Shown here one piece after another: positions 1 to 9,859 of a DNA stretch of 44,248 nt. The stretch is from assembly GCA_021781115.1 (NCBI GenBank), contig JAJXXL010000163.1, forward strand, positions 1-44,248, written 5' to 3'. This DNA comes from Planctomycetota bacterium. Lineage in GTDB: Bacteria; Planctomycetota; Planctomycetia; Planctomycetales; Planctomycetaceae. Each line of letters opens with the position of its first letter. Within the stretch, counting starts at the first letter, position 1. The notes beneath the pieces were generated by a model that was not told the origin of the DNA, searched no databases, and worked only from the letters and a program-made list of their open reading frames with translations. Made by a program: the position numbers and the translations under genes.

Positions 1-173
1 CACGACGGCGTCATCAGCACCTTGCGAATCGCCGCCTGCTCTTCGAGGATCCGACAACAGCGCTGCGTGAACGCGCCGTCGCCAGCGATATTCCCCAGTG
101 TGACCGCCTGGGCCACATAGTACAATTCGCGTCCCGCGATGAACGGCTTGTTGAATGGAATCGCGCTGGGCAT
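1..173 (-). CDS. wecE: dTDP-4-amino-4,6-dideoxygalactose transaminase (WecE/RffA type), N-terminal fragment
   Basis: This is a partial gene that runs off the left edge; only about 58 N-terminal residues are present, and it is absent from the ORF track. The reading begins MPSAIPFNKPFIAGRELYY and contains GNIAGDGAFTQRC and KVLMTPS, which match the start of the WecE/RffA branch of DegT/DnrJ/EryC1 sugar aminotransferases. These PLP enzymes convert dTDP-4-keto-6-deoxyglucose to dTDP-4-amino-4,6-dideoxygalactose for surface polysaccharide. The start is well supported: a GGGAGGTAA ribosome-binding site sits just upstream, inside the end of the preceding gene. It lies 2 bases after the stop of the PIG-V-like gene, so the two are very probably one leftward operon. 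The catalytic lysine lies outside the window and cannot be checked. Confidence 0.85.
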   Translation of the reverse strand, partial: MPSAIPFNKPFIAGRELYYVAQAVTLGNIAGDGAFTQRCCRILEEQAAIRKVLMTPS

Positions 174-175
174 CG

Positions 176-1528
176 TCAAATTACCTCCCAACCGCCGCCG
201 TACAGGAACGACAGCCAGACCAGCCCCACAGAAAACGCCAGCAGCGTCGGCCAGCGCCAGCGGCTTTGCGCCAGGCTGCTGCCCGCCGCAATGAACACGG
301 GCATGACCGCCCACACGTAGCGCCCGATGGAAATCGTGCCGCTGGCTGAAATTGGCAACAGCAGCATGACCAGTGCGCCGAACAGAACGCCCCAGCCCAG
401 CCGACGGACAGCCGGCAACAGCGCCAACGCCCACACCAGCAGCAAGGGGTCGGTCACCCGCCCCGAATAGACCTGTAAGGGGCTGCCTCCGCGCAAGACG
501 AGCGCCGCCGCCTGCGCCAACCCGAGAATAACGCTCGCGGCCCAGGCCAGCGGGTTCAACGTCGTGCCTTCGGTTCGCCAACTGCGAATGACATGCGGGT
601 ACAGCCAGGGGTCGCCCGACATCCACCCCAGGTAACCGAAAAACGCCACGACCCCGCCGATTGCCAGAATTCCGCCGCCGATCGCTGACAACCACCGCCG
701 GCTGAATACTGCTGGTACGAATGAAGCCGCGAGCGCCAACCCCGATGGCCGCACCGCCGAGGCCAGGCCGGCCCATGCCCCCGCCGCCAGGCAGCGGTTT
801 TCCAGCAATCGGGCCGTCGAAAGCAGGCCTACGAGGGACAGCAGCGAATCGGCGTACGGCACGCAGCCGAACAGGGCCGACGGAAACACCAGCCACAACG
901 CTAGCGACCACCGCGCCGCAGGCAAGCCCGCCCGCCGCGCCACAACACGATACAGCAGGCAGGCCGTGGCGAGCGTGGCCAAATTCGCAATGAGCAGCGC
1001 GCCCAGTAGAGGATTCACACCGGCCTGGCACAGCAGGCGAATCAACAGCGGGTACAGCGGAAAGAAACAGATGTTTTGTTGCACCGGCAACGAGGCGTCA
1101 GCCACGTAACCGGCCTCCACCACGCTCAAATACCACAACGCATCCCACCGCACGAGCGGGTCGAGCCACCGCCACGCCCCCCCCACGCGTACGCCAAGCA
1201 TCGGTTTCTTGCCGAATTCCGACTGGTGCTGAGCATATTCTGCGTAGAACTGTGGCAGGCTGACGACAAACCCGGCCCGCGGGTTCTCGGCGCGCAGGTC
1301 ATAAGTAATCGGCCACAGCATCGCGCCGGCATACATCGCCAGGATGCAGGCAATTCGCGTAATGAGCCACGCGACCGCCGGTTCGGCCAATGACGGGTTC
1401 ACCGCCGCCCCGCAGGCGACGACCGCCGTCGCGCCCCCTGCCAACGGCACGTCCTGACCACACGCCGCGTCCTGCGTGGCGGGGCACGTGCCTTGATGCA
1501 GCTCGTCAACGGTCGATACACCCACCAC
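176..1528 (-). CDS. PIG-V-like mannosyltransferase, GT-C membrane protein
   Basis: A 450-residue polytopic membrane protein. The motifs RWDALWYLSVVEAGY (about residue 128) and FFPLYPLLIRL (about residue 154), followed by many hydrophobic segments, are characteristic of the bacterial PIG-V/Mannosyl_trans2 group of GT-C glycosyltransferases. These use polyprenyl-phosphate sugars on the outer face of the membrane. The first 50 residues look poorly conserved and the true start could be one of the internal codons before the first transmembrane segment. It overlaps the RBS of the downstream WecE gene, which suggests a shared operon for surface glycan assembly. The acceptor and the sugar are unknown. 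Confidence 0.75.
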   Translation of the reverse strand: MVGVSTVDELHQGTCPATQDAACGQDVPLAGGATAVVACGAAVNPSLAEPAVAWLITRIACILAMYAGAMLWPITYDLRAENPRAGFVVSLPQFYAEYAQHQSEFGKKPMLGVRVGGAWRWLDPLVRWDALWYLSVVEAGYVADASLPVQQNICFFPLYPLLIRLLCQAGVNPLLGALLIANLATLATACLLYRVVARRAGLPAARWSLALWLVFPSALFGCVPYADSLLSLVGLLSTARLLENRCLAAGAWAGLASAVRPSGLALAASFVPAVFSRRWLSAIGGGILAIGGVVAFFGYLGWMSGDPWLYPHVIRSWRTEGTTLNPLAWAASVILGLAQAAALVLRGGSPLQVYSGRVTDPLLLVWALALLPAVRRLGWGVLFGALVMLLLPISASGTISIGRYVWAVMPVFIAAGSSLAQSRWRWPTLLAFSVGLVWLSFLYGGGWEVI

Positions 1529-1830
1529 GCACAGGTCTCCTCGATGCTGGAATGCCGGGGTTTTCCGGCGGGCTGGCCATGCGCACCCTGAGGCACGCCG
1601 ACCTCGTCAAACCGGTCAACCGATGCTTGTGGGCATATCGAATGCCAGACCGTCGGTTTGTGGAACCAGCGGCGACAGATTCGCCCCTCGTGCGTGCGAT
1701 TGTTGCGATTGACGCAGCAAAATCGGCCGCGGGGTGAGGTCGTGCCCACCACTTGGCACGCGGCCCCCCCGTTCCTTGCCGAACTCACGTTGCAATTTGG
1801 CAGCACGCGGTTGCCGGAATGCAACGCGGG

Positions 1831-1847
1831 CGCCCCGAACCGGGGCG
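1831..1847. repeat. Perfect GC-rich inverted repeat upstream of the kinase gene
   Basis: CGCCCCG and CGGGGCG are perfectly complementary over 7 bp with a 3-nt AAC loop. It lies about 80 bp before the kinase start. There is no T-run, so it is not an intrinsic terminator. It could be a leader hairpin or chance in GC-rich DNA. The rest of the 1529-1929 interval shows no convincing gene. Confidence 0.35.
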
Positions 1848-1929
1848 TCCGCATTACGCCGTTCGCACCTTGCACTGAACGGCCTGCGACGGGTAAGCTG
1901 GAGTTGTTCGCGGCTCCAGGGGTACGACG

Positions 1930-4386
1930 GTGGCACTCTCTGCAATTCAATTTGGCAAGGCGCTGGTCACTTCTGGCCTGATGAAGGCTGATGACGTCCG
2001 CTCGTTTTGGCGCGAGCTGCCAATCGACGACCGCCCACAGACCGGTGTTGCGCTGGGTGCGTTATTGGTACAGCGCGGCCTGCTGACCGAATTTCAGCGC
2101 CGGCAAATCCTCGAGGGCCATGCGGCCGCCCTCCTGATGGGCGATTACGTCCTGCTAGACAAGATCGGTTCTGGCGGCATGGGCCAGGTGTTCAAGGCTC
2201 GGCATCGCCGCATGAACCGGGTGGTGGCCATTAAACGTCTGCCGCCCGCGATGCTGAAAAATGGTGATGCCGTGAAGAGATTTCAACGTGAAGTTGAAGT
2301 CGCGGCGAAACTGGTGCATCCGAACATCGTGATTGCCTACGATGCCGGTCAGGCCGGCGCCGCGCACTATCTTGTCATGGAGTATGTCGATGGCCGCGAT
2401 CTGGGATCTCTGGTGAAAGGGCGCGGCCCGCTGCCGGTCGATGTGGCAGTGGACTCCATCCGCCAGGCCGCTTGCGGATTGGCGTTCGCTCATGAAAACG
2501 GAGTGGTCCACCGCGACATCAAGCCAGCCAATCTATTGATGGACCGTAAGGGCGTGGTGAAGATCCTGGATATGGGCCTGGCACGCTGGGATGACCAACT
2601 CGCGGCGAACACGGAAGGCTTGACCCAATCGGGCCAGGTGATGGGCACGGTGGATTACATGGCGCCTGAACAGGCGTTTGATATCCGGCATGCCGACGCC
2701 CGGTCTGACATTTACTCGCTCGGCTGTTCGCTCTATCGGTTGTTGATCGCCCATAATATGTATGGCGGCGACAGCCTGATGCAAAAGTTCTTCGCCCATC
2801 GCGAGGCTCCAATTCCCCAGCTTCGGGCCGAGCGTGCTGACGTTTCGCCCGAGTTGGAGGGGGTCTTTCACCGCATGGTGGCCAAGAAGCCCGAAGATCG
2901 CTACCAGACGATGAGCGAAGTTTTGGCGGCACTCGACAGTTGCCGGGCGGCCCCTTCGAAAAGCGTGGCGAACGACCTGGAGCGGCACGCCAGCGCGAGC
3001 GATTGGCAATCTTCGCTCGCCGCGCACAGCCAACTGACGCTGGAATCGTCGGGCCGCCAGAACGTCGCAAGCACCGAGCGCACGCACAGCAGCCTGAACT
3101 CCGACGTGGCCACTAACCCGAAAAGCGAACGGGTAATTCACCGGGCTGTTCACCCCTCGGATAACAGGCCCCACAACGAAACTCGCAATCGTTGGGGGCG
3201 CTCGCGGTACTTGCTCCTCGGGGGCGGCCTCGGGGGGCTCTTGATCGTCATCATTGGCGTGTGGAATCTCGTCAAGGACGACCCGGCAGGCGTCGTCAAA
3301 CCGGCAAACAACCGTACCCGACAATTGGCACTGTCCGCCGCGAAGAAATCCGGCGCGAAGAATAACGCCGCGAAACCTGCCGGTGCGCCCAAACCAATGT
3401 CGGCGCCATTTGACGCACAGCAGGCGCGAGCCGGTCAAGAAGCCTGGGCCACGCACCTGGGACTGGGTACCAGGATCGAACAAATCAACGCGATCGGGAT
3501 GACGCTGGTACTGATCCCGCCGGGGACGTTTCTGATGGGAAGCACGCCGGAACAACACGCTCAGGGAGTCAAAATGGCCAAAGAGGCCGCGATTAATCTC
3601 GATGCTGGATATTTAATTTATATAAAAGAAGAAATGCCGCAGCATCGTGTCTCCATATCGAAACCGTATTGGATAAGCATGACCGAAGTGACGATCGCAC
3701 ATTTCAAAAAGTTCGTGAAGGCCACGAACTATGTCACCCAGGCCGAGCAGTTCGGTTTCGGTAATTCAGGTACGACGCAAGCAGACGAAAAAATAACGCC
3801 AGAACAGAAAGCCATGACCTGGCAAACGCCTGGTTACCCCGTCACCGACGAATCGCCTGTGACGCAAGTCACCTGGAACGACTGCGTCGCATTCTGCAAC
3901 TGGCTTTCAGAACAGGAAAACCTTAAGCCCTGTTATCTCCGGGATGAGAAATCCGAATGGGCTTTATTGGCTTCGAACGCCGGCTACAGGCTGCCAACGG
4001 CGGCCGAATGGGAATATGCCTGCCGCGCCGGCACAACCACGCAGTTCTCATTTGGCGACGACCCGGCGATGCTCGCCGACTATGGATGGTTCATTAAGAA
4101 CTCGGGCGGCAACGTTCGAACTGTGGGGTTGAAGATTGCCAACCCGTTCGGTCTGTTCGACATGCACGGAAATGCCTTCGAGTGGTGCCATGATTGGTAC
4201 TCTGGCAGCTATTATTCGAAGTCGCCGCCAGTCGACCCCATCGACGTTTCGATTAACTTTGGCCACACAGTTCGCGGAGGTGTCTGGTACGGTGCCTCGT
4301 ACATCGCTCGCTCGGCCTTTCACGTACATCTTGCGCCAGTTAACCGCGATACCAATTGCGGCTTTCGATGCGTCCGCGTGCAATAG
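1930..4386 (+). CDS. Membrane Ser/Thr protein kinase fused to a formylglycine-enzyme-like (SUMF1) domain
   Basis: An 818-residue protein. Residues 1-70 form the small helical N-terminal region often seen ahead of planctomycete kinases, which supports the GTG start at 1930 over the ATG at 1981. The Hanks-type kinase domain spans about 73-340: glycine loop IGSGGMGQV, lysine in VAIKR, catalytic loop [10 protein letters not shown], and activation segment DMGLAR, where Met replaces the usual Phe of DFG. A linker leads to one transmembrane helix ([18 protein letters not shown], about 427-446). The C-terminal SUMF1-type domain carries [40 protein letters not shown] and RGGVW. The topology implies a cytoplasmic kinase with an extracytoplasmic FGE-like sensor or effector domain. 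FGE-like domains in planctomycete kinases are probably binding modules rather than sulfatase activators (inference). It is monocistronic between two leftward genes. Confidence 0.93.
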   Translation: MALSAIQFGKALVTSGLMKADDVRSFWRELPIDDRPQTGVALGALLVQRGLLTEFQRRQILEGHAAALLMGDYVLLDKIGSGGMGQVFKARHRRMNRVVAIKRLPPAMLKNGDAVKRFQREVEVAAKLVHPNIVIAYDAGQAGAAHYLVMEYVDGRDLGSLVKGRGPLPVDVAVDSIRQAACGLAFAHENGVVHRDIKPANLLMDRKGVVKILDMGLARWDDQLAANTEGLTQSGQVMGTVDYMAPEQAFDIRHADARSDIYSLGCSLYRLLIAHNMYGGDSLMQKFFAHREAPIPQLRAERADVSPELEGVFHRMVAKKPEDRYQTMSEVLAALDSCRAAPSKSVANDLERHASASDWQSSLAAHSQLTLESSGRQNVASTERTHSSLNSDVATNPKSERVIHRAVHPSDNRPHNETRNRWGRSRYLLLGGGLGGLLIVIIGVWNLVKDDPAGVVKPANNRTRQLALSAAKKSGAKNNAAKPAGAPKPMSAPFDAQQARAGQEAWATHLGLGTRIEQINAIGMTLVLIPPGTFLMGSTPEQHAQGVKMAKEAAINLDAGYLIYIKEEMPQHRVSISKPYWISMTEVTIAHFKKFVKATNYVTQAEQFGFGNSGTTQADEKITPEQKAMTWQTPGYPVTDESPVTQVTWNDCVAFCNWLSEQENLKPCYLRDEKSEWALLASNAGYRLPTAAEWEYACRAGTTTQFSFGDDPAMLADYGWFIKNSGGNVRTVGLKIANPFGLFDMHGNAFEWCHDWYSGSYYSKSPPVDPIDVSINFGHTVRGGVWYGASYIARSAFHVHLAPVNRDTNCGFRCVRVQ

Positions 4387-4523
4387 GCTTTCACGTTGAG
4401 TTGCGACGCCGCGCGGGCAGAATCTCGGTGCTATTTTACGCGTCATCGTTGGGGCCGTTTGGCAAAATTCCCATCAACGATCGAACGCGGCTCGGTTAGC
4501 CACAGGTTACCGCGGGCTGAGCG

Positions 4524-7055
4524 TCATGCGGAGCTGGCCGACGGGTCGGCAACGGCGCAGGACGCTCGCTCTACTTGTCGGCCCAGGAACTCTGCCTTTG
4601 GTTCATCTGCCGAAATCGTACCGGCGGCGGCCCGATCGCGCCGATTCAGGTTTGTCACCAGTAATGTCACGACGGTCACGAACGTGGCGAACCCGCCGAA
4701 AGTCAGTCCCGGCGGTGTATATTTGAAAACCACTTCGTGCTTTCCCGCTGCCAGCGGCACTGCGCGAAATGCCAGGTTGGCCTGTAGCACAGGCACCGGC
4801 TGGCCGTTGTCTTCGGCCTTCCAGCCCGAGTACCAGACATCGCTTAACACCAGGTAGCCCGGTGCGTCGAGTTCGGCCGAAATCGTCACCCGGTTGGGCG
4901 TATAGTTCACGATCGACGCCGGCTGAAATTCCTGCCGCGGGCCGGCGGGCAAGGCGTCGTGTGGCAGCACCAGTTCCCGCCGGGGGTTTGCGGCTTGCAA
5001 TACCGCGACCGGGTTTTCGCCATAACGAACTTCTCGCACCCGGCCCAGCACGAACGCCCGCGGCATGGCGGTGGGGTTTTCATAAACGGCAAACGGCGAA
5101 TTGGCCGTATCCTGGCCACGCAGGTGCAGTTGCTGCGGCAACCCGCCGCGGGCGGCAAGTTTCCACGTGCCGATGGTGGCTGGCGGCTGGCTTAACTGCA
5201 ACACGGCGTAGCGCACGCCCAGAAAGTCGATCAGGTTGTGGTGATACTCGCCCAGGTCGATCGGATCGAACCCAACCAGTTCCATCACCGGATCGCGCGT
5301 TTTGGTCACCGCATCGATGAACGACGTGTAACTCAGCAACGGCACGGGTTCGTAGGCATGCACCTTGTACAAACCTTCGGCCCACGCTTCGCGGTCGCTG
5401 AGCACGTCCTGCCGGGCCACAATTCGCGCCAGCCCGGCTTTCTCCTTGAGAAACACCGCGAGTGGGCTGCGCTCGCGAATCGCGGCCGCCGGAATCGTCC
5501 TGAAGATTCTCGCTGAAAACAGGCTCAATTCGGCGGCGCACAGAATCGTCAAACCCAGTCCGGCGAACTGCACGCGCAAAGGCCACCGCCAGGCGGCCCA
5601 GATCAGGGCGAATGCCAGAGACATATAGCACCACGCGGCGGGCGAAAGCACCGCCCCAACCAGCGGAGACCTGGCCCCGGTTCCGCGAATGCCGGTCAGC
5701 GCGCGGGGCGCCGGCTGATCGGCGGCAGCCTGTGCCTCTTGTGCCGGTTGCAACGATTCGGTCCGCAACTCGCTGAATCGTGAGCTGTGCGTGGCGGCGA
5801 ACGTTGCCAGCGTGCAGACCACCGCAATCAGGGCGATCGCCTGCACGCGCCCGCGAGCTTTGGCAGTCGCCGCACGGGCCGCCGCAAGCAACGCATCGAC
5901 ACCGGCAGCAGCCAGCACCGCCGTGGCCAGCGACGTGTGAAACAGCGCTCGAGACGGTGCGCGAAACAGGGCTATTCCAGGAAAATAGTGGTGCATCGCA
6001 TGGTAGATCGGCCCCTGCGTTCCGAACGCAAACAGCATCGTTACGAGCCAGACCGCCGCGATCCGCTGCACGGGGTACCGGCGCCAGCCGCCCACGACGC
6101 CGCAGGCCGCCAGCAACAACGGCACGACGCCGAAGTGTGTCAGCGTTTCCCAGTAACAGACGCCCGGCCCGGAATAGGCGTCGGGCCCGCCAAGAATGAA
6201 CGGGTCGATCAATTGCAGCAGGTTCGACAGCCCCAGGCTGACACTGCTCGACTGGGCCGAAGTCAGCCCGCCCGCCCGCGCCGCCTGACGGGTATAGATC
6301 CAGATCGGCAGGAAGTCGATCGCTATCAGCCCTGCGGTTGCGGCACCGGCCGCGATCCAGTTGCGCAGCAGCCGCCAGGCGGATGCAGCCGATCCATTGC
6401 GAAACCGATGCAGCGCATCGGCGGCCATAAAGGCCGACATGATGACCACAAGGTAAAACAGTTCCTGGACATGGCCGCAAAAAAAGCACAGGGCAAAAAC
6501 GAGCGCCACCAACGACACGCCGCCGCGTTGCGCATTGCGCACACGTTCGAAAGCCAGCAGGGCCCACGGGGCCCAGGCCATCAGACATACCGGGTTGTAG
6601 TGCCCTTCGGCCGTGTTCACGAGATAATAGGGTGCGGCGAGGTACGCCACGGCCCCACACAGGGCGGCAGGCTCTTCAAAACCATACCGGCGGCACAGGC
6701 GGTACATGCCGGCCCCCCCCAACAGGTGATGGGCGGCCATCATCCAGCCAACCCAAAAGGGCGCGGTGAGCAGGCACAACAGCCAGTTGGGCGGGTAGAA
6801 CAGCGCCGTTTGGGGGTTGCCCAGCCACGGTTCGCCCCCCAGCGCGTAGGGGTTCCAAAACGGCAACGCCCCGTCACGCAGCAGCGACTCTGCCGGGAAG
6901 TTGCGCGTGGCAATGATATTGTCGGTCACATCGTTCAGGCCGCCCCGTTGGGGACCGACCAATAAATCGGTTGGGTGCTGCACCAGCGGAAAGAAGCAGG
7001 CTGCAGTTGCGCCGACCAGAACGAGCGTTGCGAGGATCGTCAAACGCTGTTTCAT
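4524..7055 (-). CDS. YfhO-family polytopic membrane protein (GT-C-like)
   Basis: About 843 residues from the ATG at 7055; the ORF track opens at a TTG at 7169. The later start is preferred because MKQRLTILATLVLVG begins directly with a transmembrane segment, although no strong RBS is seen and the TTG start would place the gene 2 bases after the upstream gene. The protein has many hydrophobic helices and a long C-terminal extracytoplasmic part with YLVLSDVWYSGWKA and GKHEVVFKYTPPG, followed by a last helix; this ending is typical of the YfhO family (related to GT-C enzymes that add sugars to teichoic acids in Firmicutes). Its job here is probably glycosylation of an envelope polymer, given the neighbouring methyltransferase and mannose-phosphate synthase genes reading in the same direction. 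Confidence 0.78.
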   Translation of the reverse strand: MKQRLTILATLVLVGATAACFFPLVQHPTDLLVGPQRGGLNDVTDNIIATRNFPAESLLRDGALPFWNPYALGGEPWLGNPQTALFYPPNWLLCLLTAPFWVGWMMAAHHLLGGAGMYRLCRRYGFEEPAALCGAVAYLAAPYYLVNTAEGHYNPVCLMAWAPWALLAFERVRNAQRGGVSLVALVFALCFFCGHVQELFYLVVIMSAFMAADALHRFRNGSAASAWRLLRNWIAAGAATAGLIAIDFLPIWIYTRQAARAGGLTSAQSSSVSLGLSNLLQLIDPFILGGPDAYSGPGVCYWETLTHFGVVPLLLAACGVVGGWRRYPVQRIAAVWLVTMLFAFGTQGPIYHAMHHYFPGIALFRAPSRALFHTSLATAVLAAAGVDALLAAARAATAKARGRVQAIALIAVVCTLATFAATHSSRFSELRTESLQPAQEAQAAADQPAPRALTGIRGTGARSPLVGAVLSPAAWCYMSLAFALIWAAWRWPLRVQFAGLGLTILCAAELSLFSARIFRTIPAAAIRERSPLAVFLKEKAGLARIVARQDVLSDREAWAEGLYKVHAYEPVPLLSYTSFIDAVTKTRDPVMELVGFDPIDLGEYHHNLIDFLGVRYAVLQLSQPPATIGTWKLAARGGLPQQLHLRGQDTANSPFAVYENPTAMPRAFVLGRVREVRYGENPVAVLQAANPRRELVLPHDALPAGPRQEFQPASIVNYTPNRVTISAELDAPGYLVLSDVWYSGWKAEDNGQPVPVLQANLAFRAVPLAAGKHEVVFKYTPPGLTFGGFATFVTVVTLLVTNLNRRDRAAAGTISADEPKAEFLGRQVERASCAVADPSASSA

Positions 7056-7171
7056 AGCCAACAAGAAAACACGACCTGAGTGACGGAATGCAAGGACGAT
7101 ATGTTCAAGCGAAAATCGAATCGACGACGATCGGGCAGTGCCAGAAGGTTGATCAGCCAACGACGACAATC

Positions 7172-7996
7172 TCAGGTGCAGGCGCGCAAGACCCCCGACG
7201 GGTTTGCCACGGCCGCGGCCGACGACGAAACGTTGCGGGCCACTGCAAACGTGCTGATCCCACAGGGAAAATTGAAGCCGGTCTTCAGCAGCCAGTTTTC
7301 CATTTGCAGCAACCGATGCACAGCGATATTGATCGGCCGCGCCAGCGCATGCAGGTCACCCTCACCGGCGGGCTTGGCGCGGCGCGGGGGAAGCGGGTTA
7401 ACGCAGCGTGCGACGACAACCGGCGCCAGCAATGTGAAATTCCAATACCCCAGGCGAACTGGCTGCAAACCATTGTTTCGCAAGACTTCAGCCAGGCTGC
7501 GGCGCGTGTACCGTCGATAGTGCTGGTTAACGACGTCATGCAGCGACCACAGCCAGTTGTACGCGGGCACGAACACAATTGCGATGCCGCCAGGTTTGAG
7601 CAACCGCTGCCAGTTCGCTACCGCCCGATTGTCGTCGGCCAGGTGTTCCAACACGTCCGAAGCAATCACGACGTCGAATCGGGCGTCGTCAAATGCCGGG
7701 TTGGCGCCGTCCATTTCATACGCATGAGGAATGCCGTTTTCGCGACACAGGCGAATCGCCCGCCGGCTGATGTCGACGCCCGTCAGGTCACGGTAGCCGT
7801 CGGCAGCCAGCCGCTTCAGCAGTGGCCCGGCGGAACAGCCGATTTCGAGAATCGAACTATCGGGGCCGCGGCCCCATTGTTTCAACAGGTCGACAACGAT
7901 CGCGCGGCGCGCCTTGAACCAGCAATGATTCTCTTCCAACTCATGGTACCGCGCTTCGTGAACAGGGTGCATGTACCAACCTGCAAAATGTGCCAT
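7172..7996 (-). CDS. Class I SAM-dependent methyltransferase
   Basis: 274 residues. The SAM-binding motif I is ILEIGCSAGPLLKRL, motif II-like acid GVDISRRAI, then FDVVIASDVLEHL and LKPGGIAIVFVPAY, a standard Methyltransf_11/23 core occupying about residues 45-160. The C-terminal third is less typical and contains basic and hydrophobic stretches. It lies 18 bases after the mannose-phosphate synthase/GtrA gene and just before the YfhO-like gene, all leftward. In this position such enzymes usually modify a glycan or polyprenyl-linked intermediate, but the substrate cannot be read from the sequence. Confidence 0.85.
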   Translation of the reverse strand: MAHFAGWYMHPVHEARYHELEENHCWFKARRAIVVDLLKQWGRGPDSSILEIGCSAGPLLKRLAADGYRDLTGVDISRRAIRLCRENGIPHAYEMDGANPAFDDARFDVVIASDVLEHLADDNRAVANWQRLLKPGGIAIVFVPAYNWLWSLHDVVNQHYRRYTRRSLAEVLRNNGLQPVRLGYWNFTLLAPVVVARCVNPLPPRRAKPAGEGDLHALARPINIAVHRLLQMENWLLKTGFNFPCGISTFAVARNVSSSAAAVANPSGVLRACT

Positions 7997-8014
7997 TGTA
8001 CCGACGCAACACCA

Positions 8015-9247
8015 TCAGGAAACGACCGGTTCGCTCTCGCGCACGGGTGCCTCAGAAACCTGATTGGCCGGTTCCTGGCCCAAGCTCGCAGGCAACGTGG
8101 CCAATTCGGCGCTTGCGGGCGACGACACGCCGCATTGTGGCTGAGCCGCAGCCCCGACCCGCGTACGGGCTCGAAACACGAAACTGCGGCTCAACAGAAA
8201 ATTGAAACCGGCGCCGCCCACAGCGCCCAGCATGGCCGCCGCCAGGCGATGCCCGTCAAAGGCACTGTTCAGGCGGCACAACCCCACGCTCAGGCCCCAA
8301 TTGACCCCCGCCCCGCACAGGCAGCTCAGGCAGAATGCCGCGTATTGCCGCAGTGCCGGTTCGCGCCGCGCCGCCGAAAAAGTGAACCGCCGGTTCAGCC
8401 AGAAATTGAAGGTCATGGCCGTCCAGATTGCGGCGCCGCGGGCTGCGGCCAATGGCAACCAGGCCAACAGCACGGCATACGACGCGAGGTCGACCCCCAT
8501 GCCCGCCAGGCCCACCGCCAGAAACAGCAGCAGGTGAAACCAGCCGCCGAATTGGAATTCGTACAGCCGTTTCAGATGCCGCACATAATTGACCTGCTCG
8601 CGCAGCGTCAGTTTGCTTGTGCCATGCAACCGGTCGGCGAACCGGATCGGAATTTCCCGCACCTGTCGGCAGCGCCCCTTGACGATCAATTCGAGGCCAA
8701 TCTTGTAGCCGATCGGATCGAGCGGGGCGGCGCTGGCGAATGTCGTTTTTCGCAGCGCGAAAAACCCGGCCATCGGGTCGGCAACGCGGGTAAGCGGGCG
8801 TGCCAGCCAGGTGGCGACACGCGAGTTCAGTTTGCGGAACAACCCCCAGCTCTCATCGGTCGCCGCGCCGGGCACGTAGCGGCTGCCGATCACAAAATCA
8901 ATCTCGGGGTCGTTGAGCGCGGCGACTAGTTCGGGAATCTTTTCGGGCGGATGCGACAGATCAGCGTCCATGACCAGCAGCACGGCGCCTCGCGCCTGAC
9001 GCATGCCGTGAATGACCGCGCTCGACAACCCCCGCTCGCTCTGCCGCACTTCCAACCGCACCGGAAATTCCGCGGCCAGCCGGCGACAGAGGTCCGGCGT
9101 GTCATCGGGGCTATTGTCGTCGACAATCAGGATCTCGGCGTCAAGGCCAACATGGTGCACGGCGGCAGTAATGCGCGGCACGAGGACCGGCAGGTTCGCC
9201 GCCTCGCGATATGTCGGCACAATGATGGTCAGATCGCACGGGGTCAT
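8015..9247 (-). CDS. Polyprenyl-phosphate mannose synthase (GT2, DPM1-like) fused to a GtrA domain
   Basis: 410 residues from the ATG at 9247; a GAAGG motif lies 6 bases upstream, so the TTG 15 bases earlier in the track is rejected. Residues 1-235 are a family 2 glycosyltransferase: TIIVPTYREAANLP, VDDNSPDDT, the DAD metal motif in VMDADLSHPP, and DPMAGFFAL, all typical of dolichyl/polyprenyl-phosphate mannose synthases. Residues about 240-365 are a GtrA-like four-helix membrane domain (FNFWLNRRFTF, FNFLLSRSFVF) that anchors the enzyme or helps flip the product. A tail rich in Ala, Glu and Pro follows. The product would feed GT-C enzymes such as the PIG-V-like and YfhO-like proteins in this region. 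Confidence 0.9.
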   Translation of the reverse strand: MTPCDLTIIVPTYREAANLPVLVPRITAAVHHVGLDAEILIVDDNSPDDTPDLCRRLAAEFPVRLEVRQSERGLSSAVIHGMRQARGAVLLVMDADLSHPPEKIPELVAALNDPEIDFVIGSRYVPGAATDESWGLFRKLNSRVATWLARPLTRVADPMAGFFALRKTTFASAAPLDPIGYKIGLELIVKGRCRQVREIPIRFADRLHGTSKLTLREQVNYVRHLKRLYEFQFGGWFHLLLFLAVGLAGMGVDLASYAVLLAWLPLAAARGAAIWTAMTFNFWLNRRFTFSAARREPALRQYAAFCLSCLCGAGVNWGLSVGLCRLNSAFDGHRLAAAMLGAVGGAGFNFLLSRSFVFRARTRVGAAAQPQCGVSSPASAELATLPASLGQEPANQVSEAPVRESEPVVS

Positions 9248-9361
9248 ATTGCCTTCGATCAATGCACGTGCGTCGCGGCATACCGGGCCGCGCCAAACCG
9301 ACGACGCAAGAAACTCGCGGCGAGCCGCGCCGCCGGGGCGCGCCCGCGAACCAGCCCCTGG

Positions 9362-9547
9362 TCAATTGATCGAGTTGATCGCGTTGGCCAAATCGTTCAA
9401 TTCATTGATCAGCGCACCGCGCAGCGTCGCCAGCCCCACGATGACGCCCAAGCCGACGAGCGTCACCAGCAACAGGTATTCAACGAACACTGCCCCGCGA
9501 AACTTGCGGGAAATCCGGGTGGGAATCTTTTTCAGCGTGGAAAACAC
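9362..9547 (-). CDS. Flp/Fap-type pilin subunit
   Basis: A 61-residue protein when started at the GTG at 9547, preceded by GGAGGT; the track ORF begins 24 codons earlier at a weaker site. The core RGAVFVEYLLLVTLVGLGV matches the Flp pilin signature (basic residues, Gly, the conserved Glu-Tyr, then a long hydrophobic helix). Prepilin peptidase would cut before the AVFVEY segment or nearby. Flp pilins build tight-adherence (Tad) pili on the cell surface. No Tad motor, secretin or prepilin peptidase gene is in the window, but three TadE/TadG-like genes lie 2-5 kb to the right. Confidence 0.85.
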   Translation of the reverse strand: MFSTLKKIPTRISRKFRGAVFVEYLLLVTLVGLGVIVGLATLRGALINELNDLANAINSIN

Positions 9548-9859
9548 AGTACCTCCAGTGACCTGAAACGGCGAACCCTCGTTGCTTACAAAACAGGAAA
9601 TCTCGCAAGATCGAAGCACGCACTTCGCGTGCCGTCAGACTTGGTTCACAAACTTGACGAATTGCCCCGCCCGAATCCGGGCGGCCGCAGTCGCGACGTG
9701 AGTGTTGTTCCAGAGTTGACGCCGCGATATGTTGATTTTTGAACCGATTTTCGCGGCTGACCGCCACCCTGGTTGCAGCGACCACGCCACACATTTCTGC
9801 ATTCGGCCAACCTTTAACTGTGAGTATTGCCATTTCGAAGCGCCCCGCATTACTGTTCG

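Noticed and set aside
5080-6660. 526-residue - strand ORF and the 392-residue + strand ORF at 5787-6965
   Set aside because: Both lie inside the YfhO-like gene in other frames and show no recognisable motif or hydrophobic pattern.
7088-8929. 613-residue + strand ORF
   Set aside because: It is antisense to the methyltransferase and mannose-phosphate synthase genes and is rich in Gln, Arg, His and Pro, typical of a GC-rich shadow frame.
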